Assembly (NCBI RefSeq): GCF_001905445.1
Contig: NZ_LIVQ01000002.1
Coordinates: 496,001 to 560,000 of the forward strand
DNA length: 64,000 nt
Direction: 5' to 3'
Source: Streptomyces sp. CB00455
GTDB taxonomy: Bacteria > Actinomycetota > Actinomycetes > Streptomycetales > Streptomycetaceae
The position numbers and the translations under genes were made by a program. Below are positions 44,824 to 53,688 of this stretch, piece after piece (the first letter of the stretch is position 1; every line of letters begins with the position of its first letter). The notes below the pieces were generated by a model. It saw nothing but the letters and a program-made list of their open reading frames with translations, had not been told where the DNA came from and ran no database searches.

Positions 44824-44858
44824 GCAGGGGCCGTACCCGGCGCGGGTACGGCCCCTGC
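44824..44858. terminator. Bidirectional terminator between hydrolase and moeZ
   Basis: A perfect 15-bp stem, gcaggggccgtaccc (44824-44838) with its complement at 44844-44858, and a five-base loop between two converging genes. It is preceded by a direct repeat of ggacgcggcgcaggggcc (from about 44798). Confidence 0.8.
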
Positions 44859-44867
44859 GGACCACTG

Positions 44868-46046
44868 CTAGTAGATCGGCTTGTCGGGCTCGATCTGGTG
44901 GACCCAGCCGATCACGCCGCCGCCGACGTGGACCGCGTCCGAGAAGCCGGCGGACTTCAGAACCGCCAGGACTTCCGCACTGCGGACGCCCGTCTTGCAA
45001 TGCAAGACGATCCGCTTGTCCTGCGGGAGGTCCTGCAGGGCGGTGCCCATCAGGAACTCGCCCTTGGGGATCAGCCGGGCGCCCGGGATCGAGACGATCT
45101 CGTACTCGTTGACCTCGCGCACGTCGATGATCTCGATGTTCTCGCCCTCGTCGATCCACTCCTTGAGCTGCTTGGGAGTGATCGTCGAACCGGCGGCCGC
45201 CTCCTGGGCCTCCTCGGACACGACGCCGCAGAAGGCCTCGTAGTCGATGAGCTCGGTGACGGTGGGGTTCGGACCGCAGACCGCGCAGTCGGGGTCCTTG
45301 CGGACCTTGACCTGGCGGTACTGCATCTCCAGGGCGTCGTAGATCATCAGGCGGCCGACCAGCGGCTCGCCCACGCCCGTGAGGACCTTGATGGCCTCGG
45401 TGACCTGGATGGACCCGATGGACGCGCACAGCACGCCCAGTACGCCGCCCTCGGCGCAGCTCGGGACCATGCCCGGCGGCGGGGGCTCCGGGTACAGGCA
45501 GCGGTAGCACGGGCCGTGCTCGGACCAGAAGACCGAGGCCTGGCCGTCGAAGCGGTAGATCGAACCCCAGACGTACGGCTTGTTCAGCAGCACGCAGGCA
45601 TCGTTGACGAGGTAGCGCGTGGCGAAGTTGTCCGTGCCGTCGACGATGAGGTCGTACTGGCTGAAGATCTCCATCACGTTCTCGGCTTCGAGCCGCTCTT
45701 CGTGGAGGACCACGTTCACGTACGGGTTGATGCCCAGCACGCTGTCGCGGGCCGACTCGGCCTTGGACCGGCCGATGTCCGCCTGGCTGTGGATGATCTG
45801 GCGCTGCAGGTTCGACTCGTCGACCTCGTCGAACTCCACGATGCCCAGCGTGCCGACGCCGGCCGCGGCCAGGTACATGAGGGCGGGCGAGCCGAGGCCG
45901 CCCGCGCCCACGGCCAGCACCTTGGCGTTCTTCAGGCGCTTCTGGCCGTCCATCCCGACGTCCGGGATGATCAGGTGGCGGGAGTACCGACGGACCTCGT
46001 CAACGGTGAGCTCAGCAGCTGGCTCTACCAGGGGTGGCAGCGACAC
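44868..46046 (-). CDS. moeZ: Adenylyltransferase/sulfurtransferase MoeZ
   Basis: A 392-residue fusion of a MoeB/ThiF-type E1 domain and a C-terminal rhodanese domain. In the E1 half: GAGGLGSPALMYLAAAG (nucleotide binding), DESNLQRQ, and zinc knuckles CYRCLYP and CAVCGPNP. In the rhodanese half (about residues 290-390) the active-site loop CKTGVRSA carries the sulfur-bearing Cys. It adenylates and then thiocarboxylates ubiquitin-like sulfur carriers such as MoaD, ThiS and CysO, serving molybdopterin, thiamine and cysteine synthesis. The GTG start has cggag five bases upstream. A moaE gene lies elsewhere in this window. Confidence 0.95.
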   Translation of the reverse strand: MSLPPLVEPAAELTVDEVRRYSRHLIIPDVGMDGQKRLKNAKVLAVGAGGLGSPALMYLAAAGVGTLGIVEFDEVDESNLQRQIIHSQADIGRSKAESARDSVLGINPYVNVVLHEERLEAENVMEIFSQYDLIVDGTDNFATRYLVNDACVLLNKPYVWGSIYRFDGQASVFWSEHGPCYRCLYPEPPPPGMVPSCAEGGVLGVLCASIGSIQVTEAIKVLTGVGEPLVGRLMIYDALEMQYRQVKVRKDPDCAVCGPNPTVTELIDYEAFCGVVSEEAQEAAAGSTITPKQLKEWIDEGENIEIIDVREVNEYEIVSIPGARLIPKGEFLMGTALQDLPQDKRIVLHCKTGVRSAEVLAVLKSAGFSDAVHVGGGVIGWVHQIEPDKPIY

Positions 46047-46109
46047 GGGGACTCCGTAGATCGGTATGTCGTCATGGTGGTTCTCCCCGTAACACTGCCA
46101 CGCCCCCCT

Positions 46110-46865
46110 TCATTCCAAGACACCTGTCCCGATCCGCGAGACGATTTCGTCCCAGTAGCCGGGCATGGAGGCCCACGGGTCCCGGTCGGCTGCACCGCGC
46201 CGGTCCGTGAACCAGACGGTGCCCGCTCCTTGCCAGCGGGCGACCCGGACGGCCTCCTCCAGGTGCGTGCGCGGCACTCCGTGGACGAGGTGGCAGAACC
46301 GCTCCGCGGGGTGGTCGGCGGTCCACTCCGCCACTTGCGACCAGCGGTAGTCGGCCCAGCTCCCGGAGAAGGTGACCAGCTGGTCGGCGGCGTGCGCGTA
46401 ACCCTCGTACGGGTGGGTGCCGTGCCCGAGCACGATCCGCAGGCCCTCGCCCAGGCCGCGCAGGGTGTCGGTGATCCGGCGGACGGCGGCCAGCTCCTCC
46501 TTGTCCGCCGGGGCTCCGGCGAGGTAGAAGCCGCCTACCCCGTACCAGTCCCGGAAGCGGTGGGCGTCGCAGAGCAGCTCCCCGAAGGACCGCCGGCCGC
46601 TCCGCAGGGCGAGGTGCCCGAGGACGGTGCCGCCGGAGCGGCGCAGCTTCGCGGCGGCCGCGGTGCAGTGCGGGTCGGGCCGCCCGCCCGGCCCGTCCGT
46701 GACGTTGAGCACGGCCCAGTGCAGCGGCGTGCCGGGGCGGGTCAGTTCGGCCCATTCGACGGGGGCGAGCAGCGGGTGGGCGTAGCCGGGGATGCCGAGA
46801 CCGAGGCGGCCGGCCTCGGTCGCGGCGGCCGTGGCGGCCCCGGGCGGCGTGGTCAGATGCGGCAC
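46110..46865 (-). CDS. Spherulation-specific family 4 (GH135-like) protein
   Basis: A 251-residue protein of the spherulin-4 family, related to fungal and bacterial endo-alpha-1,4-galactosaminidases (GH135) and to the hydrolase part of PelA. Family hallmarks: an N-terminal GLGIPGYAHPL strand followed by HWAVLNVTDGPGG, VLGHLAL, and near the end TFSGSWADYRW and AGTVWFTDRR. No signal peptide is visible, which is odd for a polysaccharide-acting enzyme. It overlaps the epimerase gene by 13 bases and shares its operon with a PelF-like glycosyltransferase. The catalytic acid residues of GH135 cannot be confirmed by eye. Confidence 0.8.
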   Translation of the reverse strand: MPHLTTPPGAATAAATEAGRLGLGIPGYAHPLLAPVEWAELTRPGTPLHWAVLNVTDGPGGRPDPHCTAAAAKLRRSGGTVLGHLALRSGRRSFGELLCDAHRFRDWYGVGGFYLAGAPADKEELAAVRRITDTLRGLGEGLRIVLGHGTHPYEGYAHAADQLVTFSGSWADYRWSQVAEWTADHPAERFCHLVHGVPRTHLEEAVRVARWQGAGTVWFTDRRGAADRDPWASMPGYWDEIVSRIGTGVLE

Positions 46866-47848
46866 GCCGCCTCCATCCAGATGTCCGCGAGGGACTCCTC
46901 CAGGTTGATCCGGGGCCGCCAGCCGAGCCGGTCGCGGGCGGTGCGGACGTCGGCCTGCTGCCAGGCCCCGCAGCCGTCGGGGTACGGGTAGGGCTGGGGA
47001 GCGGCGGCGGCGAGCTGTTCGGCGGTCGCCTCGGAGCGGGGGGATCCGATGGCGGCGAGCCCGGCCTGGCGGCCGGGGTGACCGTGCTGCTGCGGTACGT
47101 CGAGCTCGTGCAGGGCGCCACCGTAGCCGGCGACCCGGGCCAGGACGGCGGCCGCTTCGCGGAGCCGGACCGCGCGGCCGGTGCCGATGTTGACGACGCC
47201 CTGGGCGGCGGAGAGGGAGGCGGCGTGCACGGCCCGGGCCACGTCCCGTACGTCCACGAAGTCGCGCTGGACGCCGAGCCCGCTGAGCCTCAGCTCGCCG
47301 TCGCCGGACTGCATCGCGCGGCGCATGGCCTCGGCGAGGCGGCCCAGGGGCGATCCGGCGGGGGTGCCGGGGCCGACGGGCGAGAAGACCCGCAGGACGA
47401 CGGCGTCCAGCCCGGAGCCCAGCACCAGCTCGGTGGCCGCCAGCTTGCTGACTCCGTACGGCCCTCCGGGTCTCGGCACGGCGTCCTCGGCCGTGGAGGA
47501 CCCGGGCTGGCTGGGCCCGTACTCGGCGGCGCAGCCGAGCTGGACGAGGCGGGCCCCGCAGCCGCTGCGGCGCAGCGACTCGCAGATGGTGGCCACGGCG
47601 ACGGTGTTGTGCCGGGTCAGTTCCCGCGCTCCGCCGCGGGTGGCGCCCGCGCAGTTGATGACGACGCCCGGGTGGACGGCGTCGAGGAACCGGGTGAGGG
47701 CACCGGGGCTGCCGGTGGCCAGGTCGAAGCGGACGTCGGCATCGTCGCCCCGGCCCAGCGCGGTGAGCTGGACGGCGGGGTCGGCGAGCAGGCGGTCGGC
47801 GACGTAGCGGCCGAGGTATCCGTTGGCTCCGATCAGCAGCACCCTCAT
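46853..47848 (-). CDS. NAD-dependent sugar epimerase/dehydratase
   Basis: A 331-residue extended SDR. The NAD-binding motif is MRVLLIGANGYLGRYVADRLL, and the catalytic YxxxK is in GPYGVSKLAATELV (about residue 133). It also has VINCAGATR and the substrate-side RDFVDVRDVARAV typical of UDP-sugar 4-epimerases. It probably interconverts nucleotide sugars for the glycosyltransferase upstream. The overlap with the GH135-like gene downstream and short gap upstream indicate one transcript. The exact sugar cannot be read; UDP-GalNAc is suggested only by the cluster. Confidence 0.88.
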   Translation of the reverse strand: MRVLLIGANGYLGRYVADRLLADPAVQLTALGRGDDADVRFDLATGSPGALTRFLDAVHPGVVINCAGATRGGARELTRHNTVAVATICESLRRSGCGARLVQLGCAAEYGPSQPGSSTAEDAVPRPGGPYGVSKLAATELVLGSGLDAVVLRVFSPVGPGTPAGSPLGRLAEAMRRAMQSGDGELRLSGLGVQRDFVDVRDVARAVHAASLSAAQGVVNIGTGRAVRLREAAAVLARVAGYGGALHELDVPQQHGHPGRQAGLAAIGSPRSEATAEQLAAAAPQPYPYPDGCGAWQQADVRTARDRLGWRPRINLEESLADIWMEAACRI

Positions 47849-47929
47849 CGCGTGGCCCCTTGTTCGGTTGGCTGGCCGGTCATGTCCTGGTTCTCCTTGC
47901 GGGTGGGTGTGGGCGGGGACAGGCGGAGG

Positions 47930-48934
47930 TCAGGGCCGCGCGTGCGCGGACGCGCGGGACAGTGTGCGTACGGCGTGGACGAGGAGCCCGGCCGCGGCGG
48001 CGGCGGCCGCCGCCGGGACGGGGAGGAGGGCGAGCGCCAGGGCTGCGGCGACGGGCCCGCGGCGGGTTCCGTGCCGGAGCAGGAGCCGGGCCAGGAACAG
48101 CAGGACGGCGAGCGGGACGACCGCGGTCAGCGGCGCCCGGGCGAGCGCGGCCGCTCCGGCGGCGGCCGCGGTGAACACCAGGACGGCGGCCGGCAGCAGG
48201 GGTCGTGCCCGGTCCGCGAAGTCCTCCAGGGCGCGGCTGCCGGCGAGCCGCATCCGGGCCCGGCCGGCGAAGGCGGCGGCCACCAGGTGCCCGGGGGCGG
48301 CGGCCAGGGCGAGGCCGACGGCGAGGGTGGCGCCGTGCCGGTACGCGGCCCAGCCGACCGCGGCGGCGGCGAGCAGGTGCGGGGCGTAGGGGAACCGGCC
48401 CCCGGCGGGCCGCCCGGGCCACACCAGGGCGGCGACGGTCACGGCGACGGCGACGGGCCCGGCCCAGGCCGGGGCGGAGGCTGCCGTACCGAAGGCCAGG
48501 GCCCCGGGCAGCAGCGCGCGGCCGAAGCCGCGCAGGGCCCGGGGGGACACCCCGTGCGCCGGAAGCAGTCCGGCGGACGGGGCGGGTGTCTCGCCGCGCG
48601 GGGTGCGGGCGTAGAGCTCCTCGGCGAGCGAGAAGACGTCCCGGTGCCGGAAGCGCACGGCGGTGCGGTCGGTGATGCCGTGGGCTTCCAGCCCGGCGGC
48701 GATCTCCAGTGGGTCGACGGCCCGCTCGCACAACTCGCGGTGACGGTGCAGCAGGGCCTTGACGGGATCCCCGTCCCCGCGCCGACGGTGTCCCGGGGCG
48801 GCCACCGGGTTCGTCCCACCGGGAGCCGGGACCACGGCCTCGAATGGACCGGCGGGAACGGCACCGGCAGGAACGACGCCGGCAGGAACGACGCCGGCAG
48901 CCGGAACCGCGCCTGCCCCTCCGTCGATGGTCAT
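47930..48934 (-). CDS. Polytopic membrane protein of the PelF-type cluster
   Basis: A 334-residue protein. The first 40 residues are a Val-Pro-Ala-Gly repeat encoded by 15-bp DNA repeats. Residues about 55-110 form a soluble segment (LLHRHRELCERAVDPLEIAAGLE...RHRDVFSLAEELYAR) that I recall from other streptomycete membrane proteins. The rest is at least six hydrophobic helices, very Ala-rich. Its start overlaps the glycosyltransferase stop by four bases (ATGA), so the two are translationally coupled. That suggests a membrane partner, possibly for export; sequence does not place it in a named transporter family. Confidence 0.75.
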   Translation of the reverse strand: MTIDGGAGAVPAAGVVPAGVVPAGAVPAGPFEAVVPAPGGTNPVAAPGHRRRGDGDPVKALLHRHRELCERAVDPLEIAAGLEAHGITDRTAVRFRHRDVFSLAEELYARTPRGETPAPSAGLLPAHGVSPRALRGFGRALLPGALAFGTAASAPAWAGPVAVAVTVAALVWPGRPAGGRFPYAPHLLAAAAVGWAAYRHGATLAVGLALAAAPGHLVAAAFAGRARMRLAGSRALEDFADRARPLLPAAVLVFTAAAAGAAALARAPLTAVVPLAVLLFLARLLLRHGTRRGPVAAALALALLPVPAAAAAAAAGLLVHAVRTLSRASAHARP

Positions 48935-50520
48935 GCGGACACCTCCGGGCTCGGGACCGGAGCCCAGCTGGGGGTGGTCCAGTGACCCGGGACCCGGGCC
49001 TCCGGGGGCCGGGCGAAGGGGACCTCTCCGTCCGGCCGGACGGATCCGCGGGCGAGCAGTCGCAGGTAGATCTCCTGGAAGGCGGAGACGTTCTGCTCGA
49101 CGGTGAACAGTTCGAGGGCCCGCGCCCGGGCGGCGGCTCCGAGGCGCTGGGCCCGTTCGGGGTCGCCGAGCAGACAGAGGCAGGCGTCGGCCAGGGCCCG
49201 GGGGTTGCGCGGCGGGACGACCAGCCCGGTGCCGCCGATGACCTCGCGGACCGCGCCGACGTCGGTGGAGACGGTGGCCCGGCCGCTGAGCATCGCCTCG
49301 GCCAGGGTGACCGGGAAGCCCTCGATCACGGAGGAGAGGACGACGACCCGTCCGGAGCCGTAGGCCTCGGCCGGGGAGGGCGCCCCGGGGCCGCCGATCT
49401 CCTCGAAGGTGACGGGGTTCTCCCCGGCGGTCACCGCGTCGGCGGCCTCGTCGGGGAAGAGCTGCGCGGCCAGCGACCGGCAGTCGGCCAGGTAGCCGGG
49501 GGCGGCGGCCGAGGCGAAGATCCGCAGCCGGCTCCGCGGCGCGGCCCGGCGGACCTCCGCGAAGGCGTGCAGCAGCGCGACGAGGTCCTTGGCGGGCTCT
49601 ATGCGCCCGACCCACACCAGGGTGTCGGGATCCCCGCAGTCCGCGGCCTCCCCGGCGGCGGCGAATCGGTCCGCCTCCATTCCCGGGTACACCGTCCGGA
49701 TGAGGTCGCGGTCCGCCCCGCAGTGCTCCTGCCAGCGCCGGGCGTGTGCGTTCCCGGGGGTCAGCAGGTCGGCGCGGGCGTAGATCTCGCCCGCCAGCCG
49801 GATGTGGAAGGCCGCGAGCAGGGCCCGTACGGCGGGGCGGGCCCCCCGGCGCCGGTCGCCGAGGTAGTGGGCCCGTAGCTGGACCCCGTATTCGGTGACC
49901 AGCAGCGGGACCCCGAAGAAGCGTTTGGCCAGGAGCCCGGGCAGGGCCGCCACCCCGCCGGCGGCGGCGTGGCAGATGTCGGCCGCGCCGAGACCGCCGG
50001 GCTCCTCGTACCAGTCGAGGGACAACGGGCGCAGCAGGCGCTCCAGTTCGTCCACGCATTCCAGCAGGTCCGCGACCTGCACCGCTTGCAGGGCGGTCCC
50101 GGTGCCCGGAGCCCGGCACGCGGACTCGACCGCGCGGACCGCGGACTCGGAGCGCAGCGCCGCGTACATGCCGCCCTGTTCACGGGCGAGAGCGGCGAGT
50201 CCGTAGAGCCCGGCCCCGAAGGCGTCCCCCTCACCCGCGCAGATCCCGTGGACCAGTTCCCGGAAGCAGTCGGCGAAGCGGCGGCGCTCGCGCCGCGAGT
50301 GCGTCCGGCCGTCGTCCGCCGGAGCCCACAGGGGGGCGGTCCGCAGCCGGGTGACGTGCGGTGGCAGTGGGACGCGTGCGCGCTCCTGCTCGGCGGTGCG
50401 GCTCAGCGCGTACAGCTCGAACTCGTGCTGCGGGAGTCCGCGCACGAGCCGGTCGCACCACAGCCCCGCCTCTCCCGTGGCATACGGATAACCACCTTCC
50501 GTGAGCAGTCCGATCCGCAC
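48931..50520 (-). CDS. GT4 glycosyltransferase, PelF-like
   Basis: A 529-residue GT-B enzyme of the PelF type. The start RIGLLTEGGYPYATGEAGLWCDRL matches the N-terminal DUF3492 signature of PelF. The C-terminal half has the GT4 donor site: WVGRIEPAKDLVALLHAF, then SSVIEGFPVTLAEAML and STDVGAVREVI. It is cytoplasmic and is likely the polymerase of an extracellular polysaccharide; in Pel systems the polymer is rich in N-acetylgalactosamine. The GTG was chosen for gggggt seven bases upstream and because PelF proteins begin there. It heads a four-gene operon. Confidence 0.88.
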   Translation of the reverse strand: MRIGLLTEGGYPYATGEAGLWCDRLVRGLPQHEFELYALSRTAEQERARVPLPPHVTRLRTAPLWAPADDGRTHSRRERRRFADCFRELVHGICAGEGDAFGAGLYGLAALAREQGGMYAALRSESAVRAVESACRAPGTGTALQAVQVADLLECVDELERLLRPLSLDWYEEPGGLGAADICHAAAGGVAALPGLLAKRFFGVPLLVTEYGVQLRAHYLGDRRRGARPAVRALLAAFHIRLAGEIYARADLLTPGNAHARRWQEHCGADRDLIRTVYPGMEADRFAAAGEAADCGDPDTLVWVGRIEPAKDLVALLHAFAEVRRAAPRSRLRIFASAAAPGYLADCRSLAAQLFPDEAADAVTAGENPVTFEEIGGPGAPSPAEAYGSGRVVVLSSVIEGFPVTLAEAMLSGRATVSTDVGAVREVIGGTGLVVPPRNPRALADACLCLLGDPERAQRLGAAARARALELFTVEQNVSAFQEIYLRLLARGSVRPDGEVPFARPPEARVPGHWTTPSWAPVPSPEVSA

Positions 50521-50603
50521 GAGTGGCACCCCCGATCTCCCGTTGAGGCGGTCGGCGTCGGTCCGGCGACCCGCCGCGGGAGAACTCAAGCGGATATGCC
50601 GAA

Positions 50604-50631
50604 GGCGCGACGGACGGTTGTCCGTCGCGCC
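50604..50631 (-). terminator. Terminator after the DUF3152 gene, before the PelF-type operon
   Basis: A perfect 12-bp stem, ggcgcgacggac (50604-50615) with gtccgtcgcgcc (50620-50631), and a ggtt loop. It separates the DUF3152 unit from the glycosyltransferase operon on the same strand. Confidence 0.7.
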
Positions 50632-50728
50632 ACCGGAAGGGGTGAAGAGTCGTAACTTTCCCGTACGGTTCGCGTTCGAGCACGCTAGGAAGGGGGGCAC
50701 CCAGGGGGGATTTCGGCGCCCGAGGGCG

Positions 50729-52237
50729 TCAACTGCCGGGGAAGACCCAGGGGTTGGGCTTGCAGTGGATACCGTCGATGTCGAGGGACTTCGTCTGCTG
50801 CTGCATGATCGGGGCGAGCGCGCCCGGCGTCCGGCAGCTCACGTGGCCGTGTCCGAGGCGGTGGCCGACCTCGTGGTTGATGAGCATCTGGCGGTAGGCC
50901 GTCATCTGGTCGGGGCCGTAGGTCACCGAGCCCTGCGCCCAGCGGTAGGCGTTGATCATCACCCGGTCGGTGGCCGCGGAGTCGCAGGAGACGTTGTCGA
51001 CGGTGGTGTCCAGGCCGGACTTGGCGCACCACACCCCGGTGGTCCCGGGGCTGGCGAGGGTGATCACGAAGTCGGCCTCGCCGCCGGGCACGCGCTCGAA
51101 GGTCTTGGTGTCCCCGTGGCCCCAGCTGCGGGGGTCGTTGAGGGTGCGGTGCACGGCCTCGGCGAACAGCTGCGGGTCCAGGCCGAGGCCCTGCTCCACG
51201 TCGACCCGGTAGCGAACGAGTTTCCCCTTGCCGGGCGCCTTGGCCACGCCGGGGACGGTTTCGAAGGTCCCGGGCCCGGCCAGTTTCTCGTCGATCGGCA
51301 GCTGCTGGGCCAGCTTCTGCTCGTACGTCAGCTCGGGCGCGGCTGCCTGGGCCTGGCCGGGGGCGACCGGCGCCGGCCGGCCGTCGGAGCGGGAGGCGGC
51401 GGTGTCGGAGCGGCCCTGGCCCTGGCCGGCGGCGGTGAGGGTGCCGGGCTTCGCGCTGTCGTTCTCGGAGGTCAGGTGTACCGCGACGACGACCGCGAGG
51501 GCGGTGGCGACGGCCACGGCGGCCATGCCGGCGTAGGTGCGGGCCTTCGTGCCGCGACCGGAGGCGGGCTGTTCCACGGGGGCGTCGGCGGGCTCCCGCG
51601 GCGCGGGCACCAGGCGGGGCGAGCCGGTGGAGGTGACGGGATCGGGTCCGGGGTCCGGCTCCGCCCCCGGGCCCGGGTCCGCGTACGGGTCCGCGTCCGC
51701 GTCCGCGTACGGATACGGGTCCGGGCCGGGGAAGGAGCCGGGGGCATGGGCGCGCCCCGGGCCGGTGGCGCGCGGCTGGGCCAGGACGACCTGGGGGAAG
51801 CCCACCGCGGGGGTCCCGAAGGCGGGCGTGTCGGTGTCCAGGAGGGCGGCGGGGGCGCCGGGGGCCGTGCCCGCCCGCAGGGTCGCCGGCCGGGGCGACG
51901 ACACGTACGCCGAGGGCGCCGGCGATGACGCGGCGGCCGCCGGGGGGGCCGCAGTCGCAGCCGCGGCCGGCGCGCCGGGTTCCGCGCTCCGGGCACGCGG
52001 GATCCCGCGCCAGTCCCCGTACAGGGCGCCGGACCCGGCTCCCCGGGCCCCGCCGGGTCCGCCCGGATCGGGGTGCCCGGCGGGCGCGGAGCGCTCCTCG
52101 GGCGCGTACCCCTGGTGGGTGACGGTCGGCTCGGGCCACCGCCGGACGCGCGGTTCCTCGTACGGGAGCGCCACGGGCCCCGGATCCGCCGCCTCGGCGG
52201 CTGCCGGGGCGGGGGCCTTGCGACTATGTCGTCCCAC
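50729..52237 (-). CDS. DUF3152 protein, probable surface zinc metalloprotease
   Basis: A 502-residue protein with a long, low-complexity cytoplasmic N-terminus (about residues 1-240, rich in Ala, Pro, Asp and Gly), one transmembrane helix (about 250-272: YAGMAAVAVATALAVVVAVHL) and an external C-terminal domain. The domain has HEVGHRLGHGH, the HExxHxxGxxH zinc motif of metzincins, and conserved Cys pairs. DUF3152 members are common in actinobacteria (for example Rv3207c). The GTG start has gagg nearby. Five bases separate it from the alpha/beta hydrolase gene upstream, so they form an operon. Substrate unknown. Confidence 0.88.
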   Translation of the reverse strand: MGRHSRKAPAPAAAEAADPGPVALPYEEPRVRRWPEPTVTHQGYAPEERSAPAGHPDPGGPGGARGAGSGALYGDWRGIPRARSAEPGAPAAAATAAPPAAAASSPAPSAYVSSPRPATLRAGTAPGAPAALLDTDTPAFGTPAVGFPQVVLAQPRATGPGRAHAPGSFPGPDPYPYADADADPYADPGPGAEPDPGPDPVTSTGSPRLVPAPREPADAPVEQPASGRGTKARTYAGMAAVAVATALAVVVAVHLTSENDSAKPGTLTAAGQGQGRSDTAASRSDGRPAPVAPGQAQAAAPELTYEQKLAQQLPIDEKLAGPGTFETVPGVAKAPGKGKLVRYRVDVEQGLGLDPQLFAEAVHRTLNDPRSWGHGDTKTFERVPGGEADFVITLASPGTTGVWCAKSGLDTTVDNVSCDSAATDRVMINAYRWAQGSVTYGPDQMTAYRQMLINHEVGHRLGHGHVSCRTPGALAPIMQQQTKSLDIDGIHCKPNPWVFPGS

Positions 52238-52242
52238 GGTCC

Positions 52243-53211
52243 TCAGCCTCTGCCGTCTTCGGTGTCGCGGAGCAGCTCCCGGAACGCGGTCGCCACCACC
52301 TCGGGGTACTCCATCATCGCCACGTGTCCGGCCTCGGGCAGGCACACCAGCCGCGATCCGCGGAAGGCGGCGGCCGCCTTGCGGGCCATGCGGTAGGAGA
52401 CCAGCTGGTCCCTGCCGCCGTAGATCAGCAGCGCCGGGGCGAGGACCCGCTGCGCCTGCCGCCACAGACCGTGCTGGCCACCGAGGGTGTAGGCGTCGAC
52501 GATGCCGCGCGAGGAGCGGGCCAGGGCCTCCCAGAAGTAGGGCAGGGCCATGCGCCGTTCCATCTCCTCCACGGCGTGGAGGAAGCCCTCCGGTGTCACC
52601 CGACCGGGGTCCCCGTAGCAGAGGTCCGTCACCCCCCGGGTGCGCTGCTCGGCGGTCAGCCCGCGCGTCAGCCGCACCAGCAGCGCGGCCATTCCGGGCA
52701 GCGCGAGCAGTGCGGTGGGCACGGCCGACCGCTGCACGCGCAGCTCGGGCAGGGCGGGCGAGACCAGTGTGAGCGTGCGCACGAGGTCGGGCCGGACGGC
52801 GGCGACACGGGTGGAGACGGCACCGCCGAGGGAGTTGCCGAAGAGGTGGACCGGCCCGCGCCCGGCGGCGTCCAGGTGGCGGATGACCGCCCGGGCGAAC
52901 GCGGTGACGGAGTAGTCCCGGTCGGACGGCGGCGGGGACCAGCCGAAGCCCGGCAGGTCGATCGCCTCGCCGTCGACGGTGTCCTCCAGCTCCGCCATGA
53001 GCTGCGACCAGTTCTGCGAGGAACCGCCGAGACCGTGGACGAACAGCGCGGCCGGCAGGTCCGTGCGCACGGGCGGCCGCGCCCGCACGGCCAGCTCCAG
53101 CCCGGGCAGCGCGACGGTGCGCACCTGCTCCCCTTCGGCCACCCGGGCCGCTCCCACCAGGGAGGAAAGCGCGGCGGTGGGTCGTACGCCCGGCAGCTCG
53201 GTCGAAGACAT
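52243..53211 (-). CDS. Alpha/beta hydrolase
   Basis: A 322-residue cytosolic hydrolase of the alpha/beta fold. It has the oxyanion HGLGGSSQNW, the nucleophile elbow FGNSLGGAV (Ser), YGGRDQLVSY (Asp) and EAGHVAMME (His). The sequence between resembles esterases or lipases such as LipV and epoxide-hydrolase-like proteins, but the substrate is not clear. It is the first gene of a two-gene operon with DUF3152 and divergent from the 72-residue acidic protein. A similar pairing exists in mycobacteria. Confidence 0.9.
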   Translation of the reverse strand: MSSTELPGVRPTAALSSLVGAARVAEGEQVRTVALPGLELAVRARPPVRTDLPAALFVHGLGGSSQNWSQLMAELEDTVDGEAIDLPGFGWSPPPSDRDYSVTAFARAVIRHLDAAGRGPVHLFGNSLGGAVSTRVAAVRPDLVRTLTLVSPALPELRVQRSAVPTALLALPGMAALLVRLTRGLTAEQRTRGVTDLCYGDPGRVTPEGFLHAVEEMERRMALPYFWEALARSSRGIVDAYTLGGQHGLWRQAQRVLAPALLIYGGRDQLVSYRMARKAAAAFRGSRLVCLPEAGHVAMMEYPEVVATAFRELLRDTEDGRG

Positions 53212-53304
53212 GCGGGCAATGTTACGAGACGATCACGCCCCTCTTCTTGTGTTCGCGGTCACAGACGCATACGGATCCGCATAGCGGGGTATCGGCGATG
53301 CTCC

Positions 53305-53310
53305 TAGGCT
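53305..53310 (+). promoter_or_regulatory. -10 element upstream of the 72-residue protein gene
   Basis: TAGGCT fits TANNNT and lies 33 bases before the start codon. No firm -35 is seen. Confidence 0.3.
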
Positions 53311-53343
53311 CGGAAATGAGCACAAGAAAGCGAGGGGAGCGGA

Positions 53344-53562
53344 ATGTCTGTCGACCCGGTGGAACCCGGCACTTTCCGGGAGCGGTTTGCCGAGGGCGCC
53401 GTCCCGGAGGCACCCGAAGCGGACCTGGCGGAGCAGCTGACCGAGGTGGAGCCGCCGGAGGAGGACGACCGCGTCACCGGCGTGGACGTCGGCGAGGCCG
53501 CCGACGGGGACGCCGTCGAGCAGGCCAGGGTGGTGCCCCTGGACGAGGACGACTACCGCTGA
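53344..53562 (+). CDS. Small acidic protein, unknown function
   Basis: A 72-residue, strongly acidic protein (many Glu/Asp, repeated EPPEEDD and VDVGEAADGD patterns, ending VPLDEDDYR). No transmembrane segment or cysteine. A good Shine-Dalgarno, gaggggag, lies a few bases before the ATG. The composition suggests a disordered protein. I recall similar acidic small proteins annotated in other streptomycetes (DUF5709-like), but the family name is uncertain. No operon partner is clear; the TetR gene follows 126 bases later. Confidence 0.75.
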   Translation: MSVDPVEPGTFRERFAEGAVPEAPEADLAEQLTEVEPPEEDDRVTGVDVGEAADGDAVEQARVVPLDEDDYR

Positions 53563-53688
53563 CCAGCGCCTCCGACCGGTCCGCACCGCGAGAAAACTCG
53601 GCTTGGACCCACCAGATTCGATTACCGAAAAGTACGATGGCGGCGCGGCGCAGAGCGCACTGTGTTCTTAGAGAAAGTGGGAGGCGGC

